From Lacisediminihabitans sp040549465 (lineage in GTDB: Bacteria > Actinomycetota > Actinomycetes > Actinomycetales > Microbacteriaceae), in NCBI RefSeq assembly GCF_040549465.1, contig NZ_JBEPTL010000014.1, positions 26,940 through 90,939 on the forward strand: 64,000 nucleotides of DNA, written 5' to 3'. The notes under the pieces were generated by a model. That model saw nothing but the letters and a program-made list of their open reading frames with translations, was not told the origin of the DNA and made no database searches. Shown one piece after another: positions 41,993-49,917 of the stretch. The position numbers were made by a program, and so were the translations under genes. Positions within the stretch are counted from its first letter, which is position 1, and every line of letters begins with the position of its first letter.

Positions 41993-41998
41993 ACTCTA
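41993..41998 (-). promoter_or_regulatory. Leaderless-type -10 hexamer for the lipase-MFS operon
   Basis: TAGAGT on the minus strand, 6 bases before GTG 41986. Its first three bases are also the stop codon of the helicase-tail remnant. Confidence 0.5.
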
Positions 41999-42136
41999 CG
42001 CGCGCGCCCGCACGATCAGCGGACCGCGGATGCCGCCAGCGGAAACCAGGCCGTGTGCGGGGTTGGACTCCGCGATATCCACCGTCGCACTGATGCCCCA
42101 GTCGTGGTCCCCTGCCGGGTCTTCGAAGATCTGCCG
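41996..42136 (-). pseudogene. Remnant of a DUF3516 helicase C-terminus
   Basis: Minus-strand translation reads RQIFEDPAGDHDWGISATVD then IAES before diverging. The intact helicase at 43343-45859 has RQIFDDPQGDHDWGIGATVD then LGES at its C-terminus. The nucleotide match is also plain (CCCAGTCGTGGT and TCGAAGATCTGCCG shared). Upstream, the frame meets a TAA within four codons, so only the last 46 codons survive. It ends in TAG at 41996-41998, ten bases from the lipase start. Confidence 0.85.
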
Positions 42137-42199
42137 CGCAGCACCTTACGGAGCGATGACGGTCCTGTGTCTTCGGGCCTGCGCCGTCGACTCGACGCG

Positions 42200-42205
42200 T
42201 AGCCT
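42200..42205 (+). promoter_or_regulatory. Leaderless-type -10 hexamer for the beta-propeller gene
   Basis: TAGCCT six bases before GTG 42212. Confidence 0.45.
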
Positions 42206-42211
42206 CCGAGG

Positions 42212-43335
42212 GTGAAGCTCCTCGTCCCCGTCATCGGTTCCCTCGTCGCCCTGCTGCTCAGTGGTTGCGCCGCCACCAGCGCCGCACCGACGCCTGTCCC
42301 GACGGGGTATGGCACTCTGCCCGCTCCCGCGAGCGCCTGGCCGTCGGCCCAGTACGACGCCCGGCACTCCTCTGGCACCCCTGCTGTTGGCCCCCAGACC
42401 GGGACGGTGCGCTGGAGGGCGAGCCTGGCGGCGCCATCCTGCCCGGCCCGGTAATCGAAACTGACGGGAGCATCGTCGCCGCGACGAATGCCGGCGTGCT
42501 TCATGACCTCGATCCCGCGACCGGAGCCGAGCGCTGGCACTTCGATGGCGGAGGCCACTATGGCGGCGATCTGTCGACGAGCCCCGCGATCCTGGCGGAC
42601 GGCACCATCCTGTGGCCGGGACCGGGTGACACGCTGTTTGCTGTTGACCCCCACGGTCAGCTGCTGTGGAAGCAGCACTTCGGCGGCTTCGTGCTCTCCC
42701 CCGCCGTCGCGGGCGATAATCGGGTGTATGTCGCGGACATGTCCGGACATCTCGCGGCGCTGAAGGTAACGAACGGCTCTCATCGCACCCTGTGGTCGAT
42801 CGCGCTCGGCGGTACGGATTACGGCAGCCCCGGTGTCGGTCCCGACGGCACCATCTACACGGCCACGCCGCTCGCCCTGGTGGCGGTCAGCGACCACGGC
42901 TCCTCCGCCTCGGTGCGCTGGCGATTCCCGGTGAAGAAGATGATCGAGGTGTCCAGTGCAGTCACCCCCGACGGGATCGTGGTGCTCGGCACAAACAACG
43001 CCGGGGAGCATGGTGTCAAGCCCGACGGCACTGCGTGGTTCGCAGACAACTCCGGCCGTGTGCGTGCCATCGACACGCGAACGGGAAAGCTGATCAGCAC
43101 CATCCAGCCGATCGCGCCCGCGAGGGAGCATGCCTGGACCAGTGTCGCTGTCGACGCCAGAGACGACACCTACTGGGGCACGCAGAAGGGCCACCTTGAC
43201 GGCTACGACCGCGACGGGAAGCAGCTCTTCTCACTCGACACCGATTCTGGCGTCGCATCGTATCCCGCGATCGGCGCCGACGGCACCCTATACGCCGGAA
43301 CACTCGACGGGACGCTGTACGCGGTCGGCGGCTAG
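42212..43335 (+). pseudogene. PQQ-like beta-propeller lipoprotein, disrupted by a frameshift
   Basis: The first frame (GTG 42212) encodes a lipoprotein signal, LVALLLSGC with Cys19, then SAQYDARHSSGTPAVGPQTG and TVRWRASL. It stops at 42454. The homologous continuation is one base out of register: GGAILPGPVIETDGSIVAAT and then repeated propeller blades (AGVLHDLDPATGAERWHFDG, LFAVDPHGQLLWKQHFGG, LYAGTLDGTLYAVGG). The switch falls at about 42427 (CTGGCGGCGCC), consistent with loss of one G. It is a single gene of about 374 codons. It is either a recent pseudogene, a sequencing error, or a minus-one programmed shift; no slippery heptamer is obvious. Confidence 0.8.
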
Positions 43336-43342
43336 CGCCACC

Positions 43343-45859
43343 TCAGCCGCGCGTGCCCACCGCCGTGACCAGCACCACCGCAACACCCTGTACGCCGGAC
43401 TCACCGAGGTCCACCGTGGCACCGATACCCCAGTCGTGGTCACCCTGCGGATCGTCGAAGATCTGCCGGACCATCCACACGGCGGGGCCCTCTTCGATGA
43501 CCAGCATCGCAGAGCTGCGGGCATCCGCACCGGTGCCGAGCGCGTCGTACTCCTGCCAGTAGCCCTCCATCGCCGTTGCCCAGGCCTCAGCGTCGAAGCC
43601 GGATGCGGCATCCAGCTCCCCGAGCTGCTCGTAGTTCTCCAGAGCGGCGAGCTGCACCCTGCGGAACAGCCCGTTGCGCACGAGGATGCGGAAAGCCCTG
43701 GTGTTGGTCGTGACGTTGTGCGGCGCAGGCGGCAGCACGGGACCCTCGATGTCGAGGGCGGCACTCGGATTGATGAGGTCCTCCCACTCGTCGAGCAGGC
43801 TCGAGTCGACCTGGCGCACCAGCTCGCCGAGCCACTCGATGAGGTCGAGCACTTCTTCGGTCTTCGCCTCGTCGGGAATCGTCTGGCGTGCAGCGCGGTA
43901 GGCGTCTGAAAGGTAGCGCAGCACCAGCCCCTCTGACCGGTTGAGCTTGTAGAAACCGATGTAGTCGTTGAAGGTCATCGCGCGCTCGTAGAGGTCGCGC
44001 ACCACAGACTTCGGACTCAGCTCGAAGTCTCCGACCCACGGCTGGGATGCACGATAGGTGGCGAATGCCGCATCCAGCAGTTCTTCCAGCGGTTTCGGAT
44101 GACTGATCTCCTCGAGCAGTTCCATACGCTGCTCGTACTCGATTCCCTCGCTCTTCATTGCGGCAACAGCCTCGCCTCTCGCCATGAACTGCTGGGCCGA
44201 GAGCACCGGCCGCGGGTCGTCGAGGGTGGCCTCCAGCACGGAGATCATGTCGAGCGCGTAGCTGGGCGATCGCTCCGTCCCCTCAGACGGCTGGATCAGG
44301 TCGAACACCGCCAATGCAAAAGGTGAGAGCGGCTGGTTGAGCGCGAAGTTCGGCTGAAGGTCGACGGTGAGACTGATTGCGCCATCGGCATCCTGCTGCA
44401 CGATCTCGGCCGTACGCAGGGTGCGATAGATCGACAGCGCCTGCCTGGCGAGTTCGAGCTGACGCGGACGCGGCTCGTGATTATTCTCGATGAGTTCGCG
44501 CAACTCGTCGAAGGCGTGGCCTCCCCGACCGATCACATTGAGCACCATGGCATGGCTCACCTGCATGCTCGAAGTGAGAGTCTCCGGCTCGGCTGCGACC
44601 AGACGGTTGAAGCTGGGCTCGCCCCAGGAGACGAAACCGTCAGGTGCGCGCTTGCGCACGATCCGCTTGATCTTCTTCGGATCGTCACCGGCCTTGGCGA
44701 GCAGCCGGGCGTTCTCAGTCTCGTGGTCGGGCGCCTGCACGACGACGGTTCCCGCGGTGTCGTACCCCGCACGGCCGGCACGACCGGCGATCTGGTGGAA
44801 CTCCCGTGCGCTCAACTGGCGCATTTTCGTTCCGTCGAACTTGGTGAGCGCGGTGAGCAGCACCGTGCGGATGGGCACGTTGATGCCCACTCCGAGGGTG
44901 TCCGTGCCGCAGATCACCTTGAGGAGTCCGCGCTGGGCGAGTTGTTCCACCAGTCGCCGGTACTTGGGCAGCATGCCCGCATGGTGCACGCCGATGCCCG
45001 AGCGGATGAGGCGGGACAGGGTTCGCCCGAAATTGGTCGTGAATCGGAAATCGCCGATCGCCTCCGCGATCTCATCCCGCTGCTCGCGGGTGGCGATCTT
45101 GACACTGGTGAGGGCCTGCGCGCGCTCGAGGGCGGCCAGTTGGGAGAAGTGCACGATGTAGATCGGCGCCTGGCCGGTCTGCAACAGGTCTTCGACGGTC
45201 TCGTGCACCGGCGTCGTGGCGTAAGAGTAGTGCAGTGGCACCGGTCGATCGACCCCGACGACGACGGCTGTCTCCCGGCTGTTGCGCTTCGACAGGTCGG
45301 TGGCCAGCCAGTCGATGTCGCCCAGTGTCGCGGACATCAGAACAAACTGCACCTTCGGCAGCGTCAGAAGCGGCACCTGCCAGGCCCAGCCGCGCTCGGG
45401 GTCGGAATAGAAGTGGAACTCGTCCATCACGACCTGGTCGACGGGCGCGTCGGCACCGTGACGGAGGGCGAGGTTCGCCAGGATCTCGGCAGTGCAGCAG
45501 ATGATCGGGGCATCCGCATTGACACTGGAGTCGCCGGTGACCATGCCAACGTTTTTGGCGCCGAAGATCTCGACCAGCGAGAAGAACTTCTCCGAGACCA
45601 ACGCCTTGATCGGGGCCGTGTAGAAGCTGCGCTGTCCGGCGGCGAGCGCGGCGAAATGCGCGCCGACAGCTACCAGGGATTTACCCGTTCCGGTGGGGGT
45701 GCTCAGGATGAGGTTGGCTCCGGAGACGATCTCGATCAGCGCTTCGTCCTGCGCGGGATAGAGGCGTAAGTCCCGGTCTTCTGCCCAAGCGACGAAGGCG
45801 GTGTAGACGTCATCCGGATTGGCGGTGTCCGGGATACGACCGAGCAGGGTCTCAGACAT
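43343..45859 (-). CDS. DEAD/DEAH helicase with DUF3516 domain (Ski2-like)
   Basis: 838 residues. Motif I TPTGTGKS, motif Ia region YTAPIKALVSEKF, motif II MDEFH (DEFH box), motif III SAT, then the C-terminal RecA domain with GVHHAGMLPKYRRLVEQLAQ and QIAGRAGRAGYD. The remaining 400 residues form the DUF3516 region. This group is typical of actinobacteria, with RNA-processing roles suggested. ATG 45859 overlaps the nucleoside hydrolase stop by eight bases; the open frame beyond that is not coding. A decayed copy of its tail lies at 41996-42136. Confidence 0.92.
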   Translation of the reverse strand: MSETLLGRIPDTANPDDVYTAFVAWAEDRDLRLYPAQDEALIEIVSGANLILSTPTGTGKSLVAVGAHFAALAAGQRSFYTAPIKALVSEKFFSLVEIFGAKNVGMVTGDSSVNADAPIICCTAEILANLALRHGADAPVDQVVMDEFHFYSDPERGWAWQVPLLTLPKVQFVLMSATLGDIDWLATDLSKRNSRETAVVVGVDRPVPLHYSYATTPVHETVEDLLQTGQAPIYIVHFSQLAALERAQALTSVKIATREQRDEIAEAIGDFRFTTNFGRTLSRLIRSGIGVHHAGMLPKYRRLVEQLAQRGLLKVICGTDTLGVGINVPIRTVLLTALTKFDGTKMRQLSAREFHQIAGRAGRAGYDTAGTVVVQAPDHETENARLLAKAGDDPKKIKRIVRKRAPDGFVSWGEPSFNRLVAAEPETLTSSMQVSHAMVLNVIGRGGHAFDELRELIENNHEPRPRQLELARQALSIYRTLRTAEIVQQDADGAISLTVDLQPNFALNQPLSPFALAVFDLIQPSEGTERSPSYALDMISVLEATLDDPRPVLSAQQFMARGEAVAAMKSEGIEYEQRMELLEEISHPKPLEELLDAAFATYRASQPWVGDFELSPKSVVRDLYERAMTFNDYIGFYKLNRSEGLVLRYLSDAYRAARQTIPDEAKTEEVLDLIEWLGELVRQVDSSLLDEWEDLINPSAALDIEGPVLPPAPHNVTTNTRAFRILVRNGLFRRVQLAALENYEQLGELDAASGFDAEAWATAMEGYWQEYDALGTGADARSSAMLVIEEGPAVWMVRQIFDDPQGDHDWGIGATVDLGESGVQGVAVVLVTAVGTRG

Positions 45860-46781
45860 GATTGGTCGCGACGAGCCTGTAGACGTGCTCCACATAAGCC
45901 CAGAAGCCGGCGACATCCAGTTCGACCGGCACCACCGCGTTCGGGAAAGGCGCATCGAAGTCGACGACGGTCTCGCCGCTGGTGAACTCTCCCCTGGTCT
46001 CCACCCGAACGAGCGCGGGACGTGAGGCGAAGAGGTCGGGGCGGGCAACGTAGGCGACGGCACAGACATCGTGCACAGCCTGGCCATCCCAGTCCGCATT
46101 GGTCGTGTCCACCCAGTAGGTGGCAAGGGGAAGGATGAGCTCGTCTGCCAGCGTGCCGAGGGTGGCGAGCCTCTCAACGACCGGCCCGTTGGCCTGCGCC
46201 TGCAGGGTGAGGTCGAGTCCGACCATCACCACCTGCCAGTCGGCATCGAAGACGATCCGTGCTGCTTCTGGATCCGCGTAGATATTGAACTCTGCGGCGG
46301 GGGTTGCATTACCCCTGGTGAACGAGCCGCCCATGATGGTGAAGGATGCCGCCCAGCGCGCGATCGCGGGCTCCTGCTTGAGTGCGAGCGCGATGTTGGT
46401 GAGCGGCCCTGTGGCGACGAGATGGACTGCGCCGGGCGTGGCGCGCAGCGTCTCGATGATGAAGTCGACGGCATGGACATCGGACAGCGGAAGCACAGGC
46501 GTCGGCAGGGTAATGGTGCCGAGTCCGCTCTCGCCGTGCACGTGGCTCGCCTCCCTGGTGTCGCCGAGGAGCGGCTCGCTCGCACCCGCGGAGACCGGTA
46601 CCCGGTCGAATCCGATGTATTCACGCAGGGCGAGGGCATTGGCGGTGGTGCGATCGAGACCGACATTGCCGCCGACCGTGGTCACGCCGACCAGCTCGAG
46701 ATTCGGGTCGCCGTGCGCGAGCAGTAGTGCGAGTGCGTCGTCGAGGCCGGGGTCGCAGTCGAGCAGGATCTTCTTCGCCAT
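45852..46781 (-). CDS. Nucleoside hydrolase
   Basis: 309 residues. The N-terminal calcium-binding motif ILLDCDPGLDDALALLLAHG (DxDxxxDD) identifies the inosine-uridine-preferring nucleoside hydrolase family. VHLVATGPLTNIALALKQEP and DVCAVAYVARPDLF with the active-site region are also typical. It cleaves ribonucleosides to base plus ribose in salvage. No clear Shine-Dalgarno sequence or leaderless -10 precedes the ATG. It is cotranscribed with the helicase, whose start lies inside its end. Confidence 0.92.
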   Translation of the reverse strand: MAKKILLDCDPGLDDALALLLAHGDPNLELVGVTTVGGNVGLDRTTANALALREYIGFDRVPVSAGASEPLLGDTREASHVHGESGLGTITLPTPVLPLSDVHAVDFIIETLRATPGAVHLVATGPLTNIALALKQEPAIARWAASFTIMGGSFTRGNATPAAEFNIYADPEAARIVFDADWQVVMVGLDLTLQAQANGPVVERLATLGTLADELILPLATYWVDTTNADWDGQAVHDVCAVAYVARPDLFASRPALVRVETRGEFTSGETVVDFDAPFPNAVVPVELDVAGFWAYVEHVYRLVATNHV

Positions 46782-46868
46782 AGGTCAACCGTGCCACATC
46801 CACCGGGCTCCACCTCCCGCGCCTCCGACCGGCATACGACGGATGCCGACTGCAAGACACACGCGTCG

Positions 46869-46874
46869 TAGAAT
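46869..46874 (+). promoter_or_regulatory. Leaderless-type -10 hexamer for the SDR gene
   Basis: TAGAAT five bases before GTG 46880. Confidence 0.45.
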
Positions 46875-46879
46875 CTCCT

Positions 46880-48337
46880 GTGCCTTCCGACTCCGCCATC
46901 GATCCCTCCGATCTCGAGGTGACCCTTCGCGTACTCGCCACGATGGACGGCATCGACGAGGAGCATCCCGACTTCGTGGCCGTCCGCCGGGCGACCGCGC
47001 GGATGTTCAAGTCGGTGAAGAAGTCCCGTCGCCTCGAGAAGAGGGCCGAGATCGCTGAGGCAGACAAGCGTGTCGTCGCGAACACCGCCACGGGAGCATC
47101 CGACCGCATCGACGACGAGACCCGCGGCATCCCGCTCGCCATCACTGTCGCGGCGCCCACCGCGGGAACGCTGCTCAAGTCGCGCCCCTGCTACATCTGC
47201 AAGCAGCACTACACGCAGGTCGACGCCTTCTACCACCAGCTCTGCCCTGATTGCGCAGCAGAAAACCATGCCAAACGGGACGCCCGCACTGACCTCAGCG
47301 GTAAGAGCGCCCTTCTCACCGGTGGTCGCGCCAAGATCGGTATGTACATCGCGCTCCGCCTGCTGAGGGATGGCGCGCACACGACCATCACGACGCGCTT
47401 CCCCCGCGACGCCGTGCGCCGCTTCTCCTCGCTCCCCGACTCGAAGGACTGGCTGCACCGCCTGCGTGTCGTCGGCATCGACCTGCGCGACCCCGCCCAG
47501 GTCATCGGCCTCACCGACGCGATGACGGCAGCCGGCCCGCTCGACATCCTCATCAACAACGCCGCGCAGACCGTGCGCCGCTCCCCCGGGTCTTACGCGC
47601 CACTGGCGGATGCCGAGTCTTCACCCTTGCCGGACGGCCCGCTGCCAGAGCTGCTCACCTTCGGTCACACCAACGATGCCCACCCGCAGGCGCTTGCCGC
47701 CTCGGTCGCAGCGCACCCGATCCTCAACTCCGCCGTCGCCCTCACCGCTTCAGAACTGACCGACCTCGCCCTGGCCGCCGGCTCCTCGTCGCTCGAACGT
47801 CTCGCCGCAGGTACTGCCATCGACGCGGGCGGGCTGGTTCCCGATCACCACGATTCCAACAGCTGGACCCAGTTCGTGCAGCAGGTCGATCCGCTCGAGA
47901 TGCTCGAGGTGCAGCTCGCGAACGTGACGGCGCCGTTCCTGCTGGTGTCCAGGCTGCGTCCGGCAATGGCCGCCTCGACCGCCCGACGCAAGTACATCGT
48001 CAACGTCTCGGCAATGGAGGGGCAGTTCGGTCGGGGATACAAAGGGCCGGGGCATCCGCACACCAACATGGCGAAGGCCTCACTCAACATGCTCACTCGC
48101 ACGAGTGCCAAAGAGATGCTGGAAACCGACGGCATCCTGATGACGAGCGTCGACACCGGCTGGATCACGGATGAACGCCCGCATCCAACGAAGGTGCGAC
48201 TCGCCGAGGAGGGCTTCCACGCCCCCCTCGACCTCGTCGACGGTGCAGCCCGCGTCTACGACCCCATCGTGCGCGGAGAGGACGGCGAGGACATCTCGGG
48301 CGCCTTCCTCAAGGATTACAAGCCGGCAGCCTGGTAA
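46880..48337 (+). CDS. Short-chain dehydrogenase/reductase with N-terminal zinc-ribbon segment
   Basis: 485 residues, much longer than a usual SDR (about 250). Residues about 1-90 are charged and helical. Around 96-122 a CYIC...CPDC pair of CxxC knuckles suggests zinc binding. The Rossmann part follows: SALLTGGRAKIGMYIALRLL, then ILINNAAQTVRRSPGSY. Near the catalytic site the sequence is HPHTNMAKASLNML: the Lys of YxxxK is kept but the Tyr is replaced. An insertion of about 100 residues separates the NNA and catalytic regions. Substrate unknown. Confidence 0.85.
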   Translation: MPSDSAIDPSDLEVTLRVLATMDGIDEEHPDFVAVRRATARMFKSVKKSRRLEKRAEIAEADKRVVANTATGASDRIDDETRGIPLAITVAAPTAGTLLKSRPCYICKQHYTQVDAFYHQLCPDCAAENHAKRDARTDLSGKSALLTGGRAKIGMYIALRLLRDGAHTTITTRFPRDAVRRFSSLPDSKDWLHRLRVVGIDLRDPAQVIGLTDAMTAAGPLDILINNAAQTVRRSPGSYAPLADAESSPLPDGPLPELLTFGHTNDAHPQALAASVAAHPILNSAVALTASELTDLALAAGSSSLERLAAGTAIDAGGLVPDHHDSNSWTQFVQQVDPLEMLEVQLANVTAPFLLVSRLRPAMAASTARRKYIVNVSAMEGQFGRGYKGPGHPHTNMAKASLNMLTRTSAKEMLETDGILMTSVDTGWITDERPHPTKVRLAEEGFHAPLDLVDGAARVYDPIVRGEDGEDISGAFLKDYKPAAW

Positions 48338-48348
48338 CGGTCGCTCGA

Positions 48349-49917
48349 CTATTCGGTCCCGTCGAGGAGTTCCTTGATCTGAGCGACGGTCAGCGGCACC
48401 CACGGCGAAATGTCGGGATCGGATGATGAGGCCTCAGGGCTCTGCGCCTGGTTCCACCATTTCGCCTCATAAGGCACATTATCGAACAGCACCCTATCGC
48501 CCTTGTCGTACGGGGAGACGCTGGACCACTCCACGTAGGTGCCGGTCGGCAGGGTCGGTACCACGATGGGCTTCTCGCCCTTCATCACCGGGCCGACCAG
48601 CAGCCATGGGGTCTGCCAGCCGTTGAGTACCGGATTGTCCGGCAGATCGCCGCGGGTCCACCACTTGGCCTGGTACACGTTGTGGTGCCAGACGATCTTG
48701 GTGCCCTGAAGGTAGGCATTAGACGTCGACCAGATCGCATAGGGACTGGTGGCCGGGTTGTCCGCGACCTGCTTGGCGTCGACTGGTTCGTCGGTGGTGA
48801 CGATTGCTGCGGAGAGAAACGGTTTGCCGGTGATCGACTTGGCGAGCAGGTCGGCGAACCGGTTAGAGCCCTGGTCGACACCGCTGCACGAGTCGGAGAC
48901 CACCTTGAGCGCCACGTAGTTCGAGCCACAGGTGACGTCGCGATTGAGCGACCACATCGACACCCGCCCGAGGCCGTGCTGGCGGGCGAAGGCGTTGAGC
49001 CCCTTCGCCGCGGAGAGCGTGAGCACCTCGCTCTGCACATCGTTCTGGCCGATCATCGGGGTCGCACCAATCTTGCTCCACAGCGTCTTGTCGGAGAGGT
49101 GGATGCCGGCCCGACTGTAGAGGATTCCGAGCTGGCGCTGAGTGGCGGTGAGCGCCTGCGTCGACCCGGCTAGTTCGCTGGTGCCTGGTGTGAGACTCGA
49201 CCCGTAGTCCATCGTCATCGCGTTGACGCCGGCGATGTCGAGCTTCTTGTCGAGGGTGGCGCTCACCGCCTTCTGTCCACTGTCGTCGAGGCCACTCGGG
49301 GACACCGGCAGGGTGAGCCACACGGCGAGTTCCTTGCCTGCGTTGCGGCGTTCTTTCTGCACCAGTGCGAGCGCTTCCGCTCGCCGTTGATTGGCAGCAG
49401 TGTCGCTGAGGTTCGCCCCTTCGATGTCAATGTCGATCGTGGTGAGGTTGTAGCGGTCGATGACCGTCGAATACGCGGACGCGAGCTTCGTGACATCTGT
49501 ACAGTCGGTGGCCAGTTCGTCGTTCGCCTGTCCGCCGAAGGAGACCGCGATGTCGCCGCCCTGCTGCTGGAGGCGGGCGATGCGGCGATCGAGATCGAGG
49601 GACGCGGATGCCTGGTCGAGCGAGTACGCCGTGCCCCAGCTCGGCGCGCAGACATCGCCGGGCGTCGACACGATGAACGACAGCACCACGTTCTTACCGG
49701 CCGCGCTGGTCGGAGATTCGAAGGCGAAGGACGGGGTGGCTGTGACGTCGGCATAGCCGGCAAACCAAGCCTTGGAGGTGGTCTCCGCTGATGCCGACAG
49801 CCACTGCACCCCGAAGAGCGCACCGCCGGCGACGGCACCGGTAGCCACCACAGCTACCATCAGCCGCGGAATGGACAACCTGCGCCTGGTGCGCGAGCGT
49901 GTGCTCTGCCCGCTCAT
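48349..49917 (-). CDS. GH18 chitinase-like protein with C-terminal carbohydrate-binding modules
   Basis: 522 residues. An N-terminal membrane segment (about 19-41, LMVAVVATGAVAGGALFGVQ) works as signal anchor. The GH18-like barrel has GGDIAVSFGGQANDEL and TTIDIDIEGANL, the DxDxE catalytic motif with the acid Glu. The C-terminal 130 residues contain two short Trp-rich units (YAIWSTSNAYLQGTKIVWHH, then NVYQAKWWTRGD; and SPYDKGDRVLFDNVPYEAKW) of the chitin-binding ChiC/CBM5-12 kind. It overlaps the GT2 stop by four bases, so it should act on or with the polymer that enzyme makes. Confidence 0.88.
   Translation of the reverse strand: MSGQSTRSRTRRRLSIPRLMVAVVATGAVAGGALFGVQWLSASAETTSKAWFAGYADVTATPSFAFESPTSAAGKNVVLSFIVSTPGDVCAPSWGTAYSLDQASASLDLDRRIARLQQQGGDIAVSFGGQANDELATDCTDVTKLASAYSTVIDRYNLTTIDIDIEGANLSDTAANQRRAEALALVQKERRNAGKELAVWLTLPVSPSGLDDSGQKAVSATLDKKLDIAGVNAMTMDYGSSLTPGTSELAGSTQALTATQRQLGILYSRAGIHLSDKTLWSKIGATPMIGQNDVQSEVLTLSAAKGLNAFARQHGLGRVSMWSLNRDVTCGSNYVALKVVSDSCSGVDQGSNRFADLLAKSITGKPFLSAAIVTTDEPVDAKQVADNPATSPYAIWSTSNAYLQGTKIVWHHNVYQAKWWTRGDLPDNPVLNGWQTPWLLVGPVMKGEKPIVVPTLPTGTYVEWSSVSPYDKGDRVLFDNVPYEAKWWNQAQSPEASSSDPDISPWVPLTVAQIKELLDGTE

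Noticed and set aside
42415..42440. Programmed minus-one frameshift in the propeller gene
   Set aside because: No X-XXY-YYZ slippery heptamer or close downstream hairpin is visible, so a plain one-base deletion or sequencing error is likelier.
42016..43194. 392-codon minus-strand frame across the beta-propeller gene
   Set aside because: The propeller blades are clear on the plus strand. Only the 41,996-42,136 part has real minus-strand meaning, and it is in another frame.
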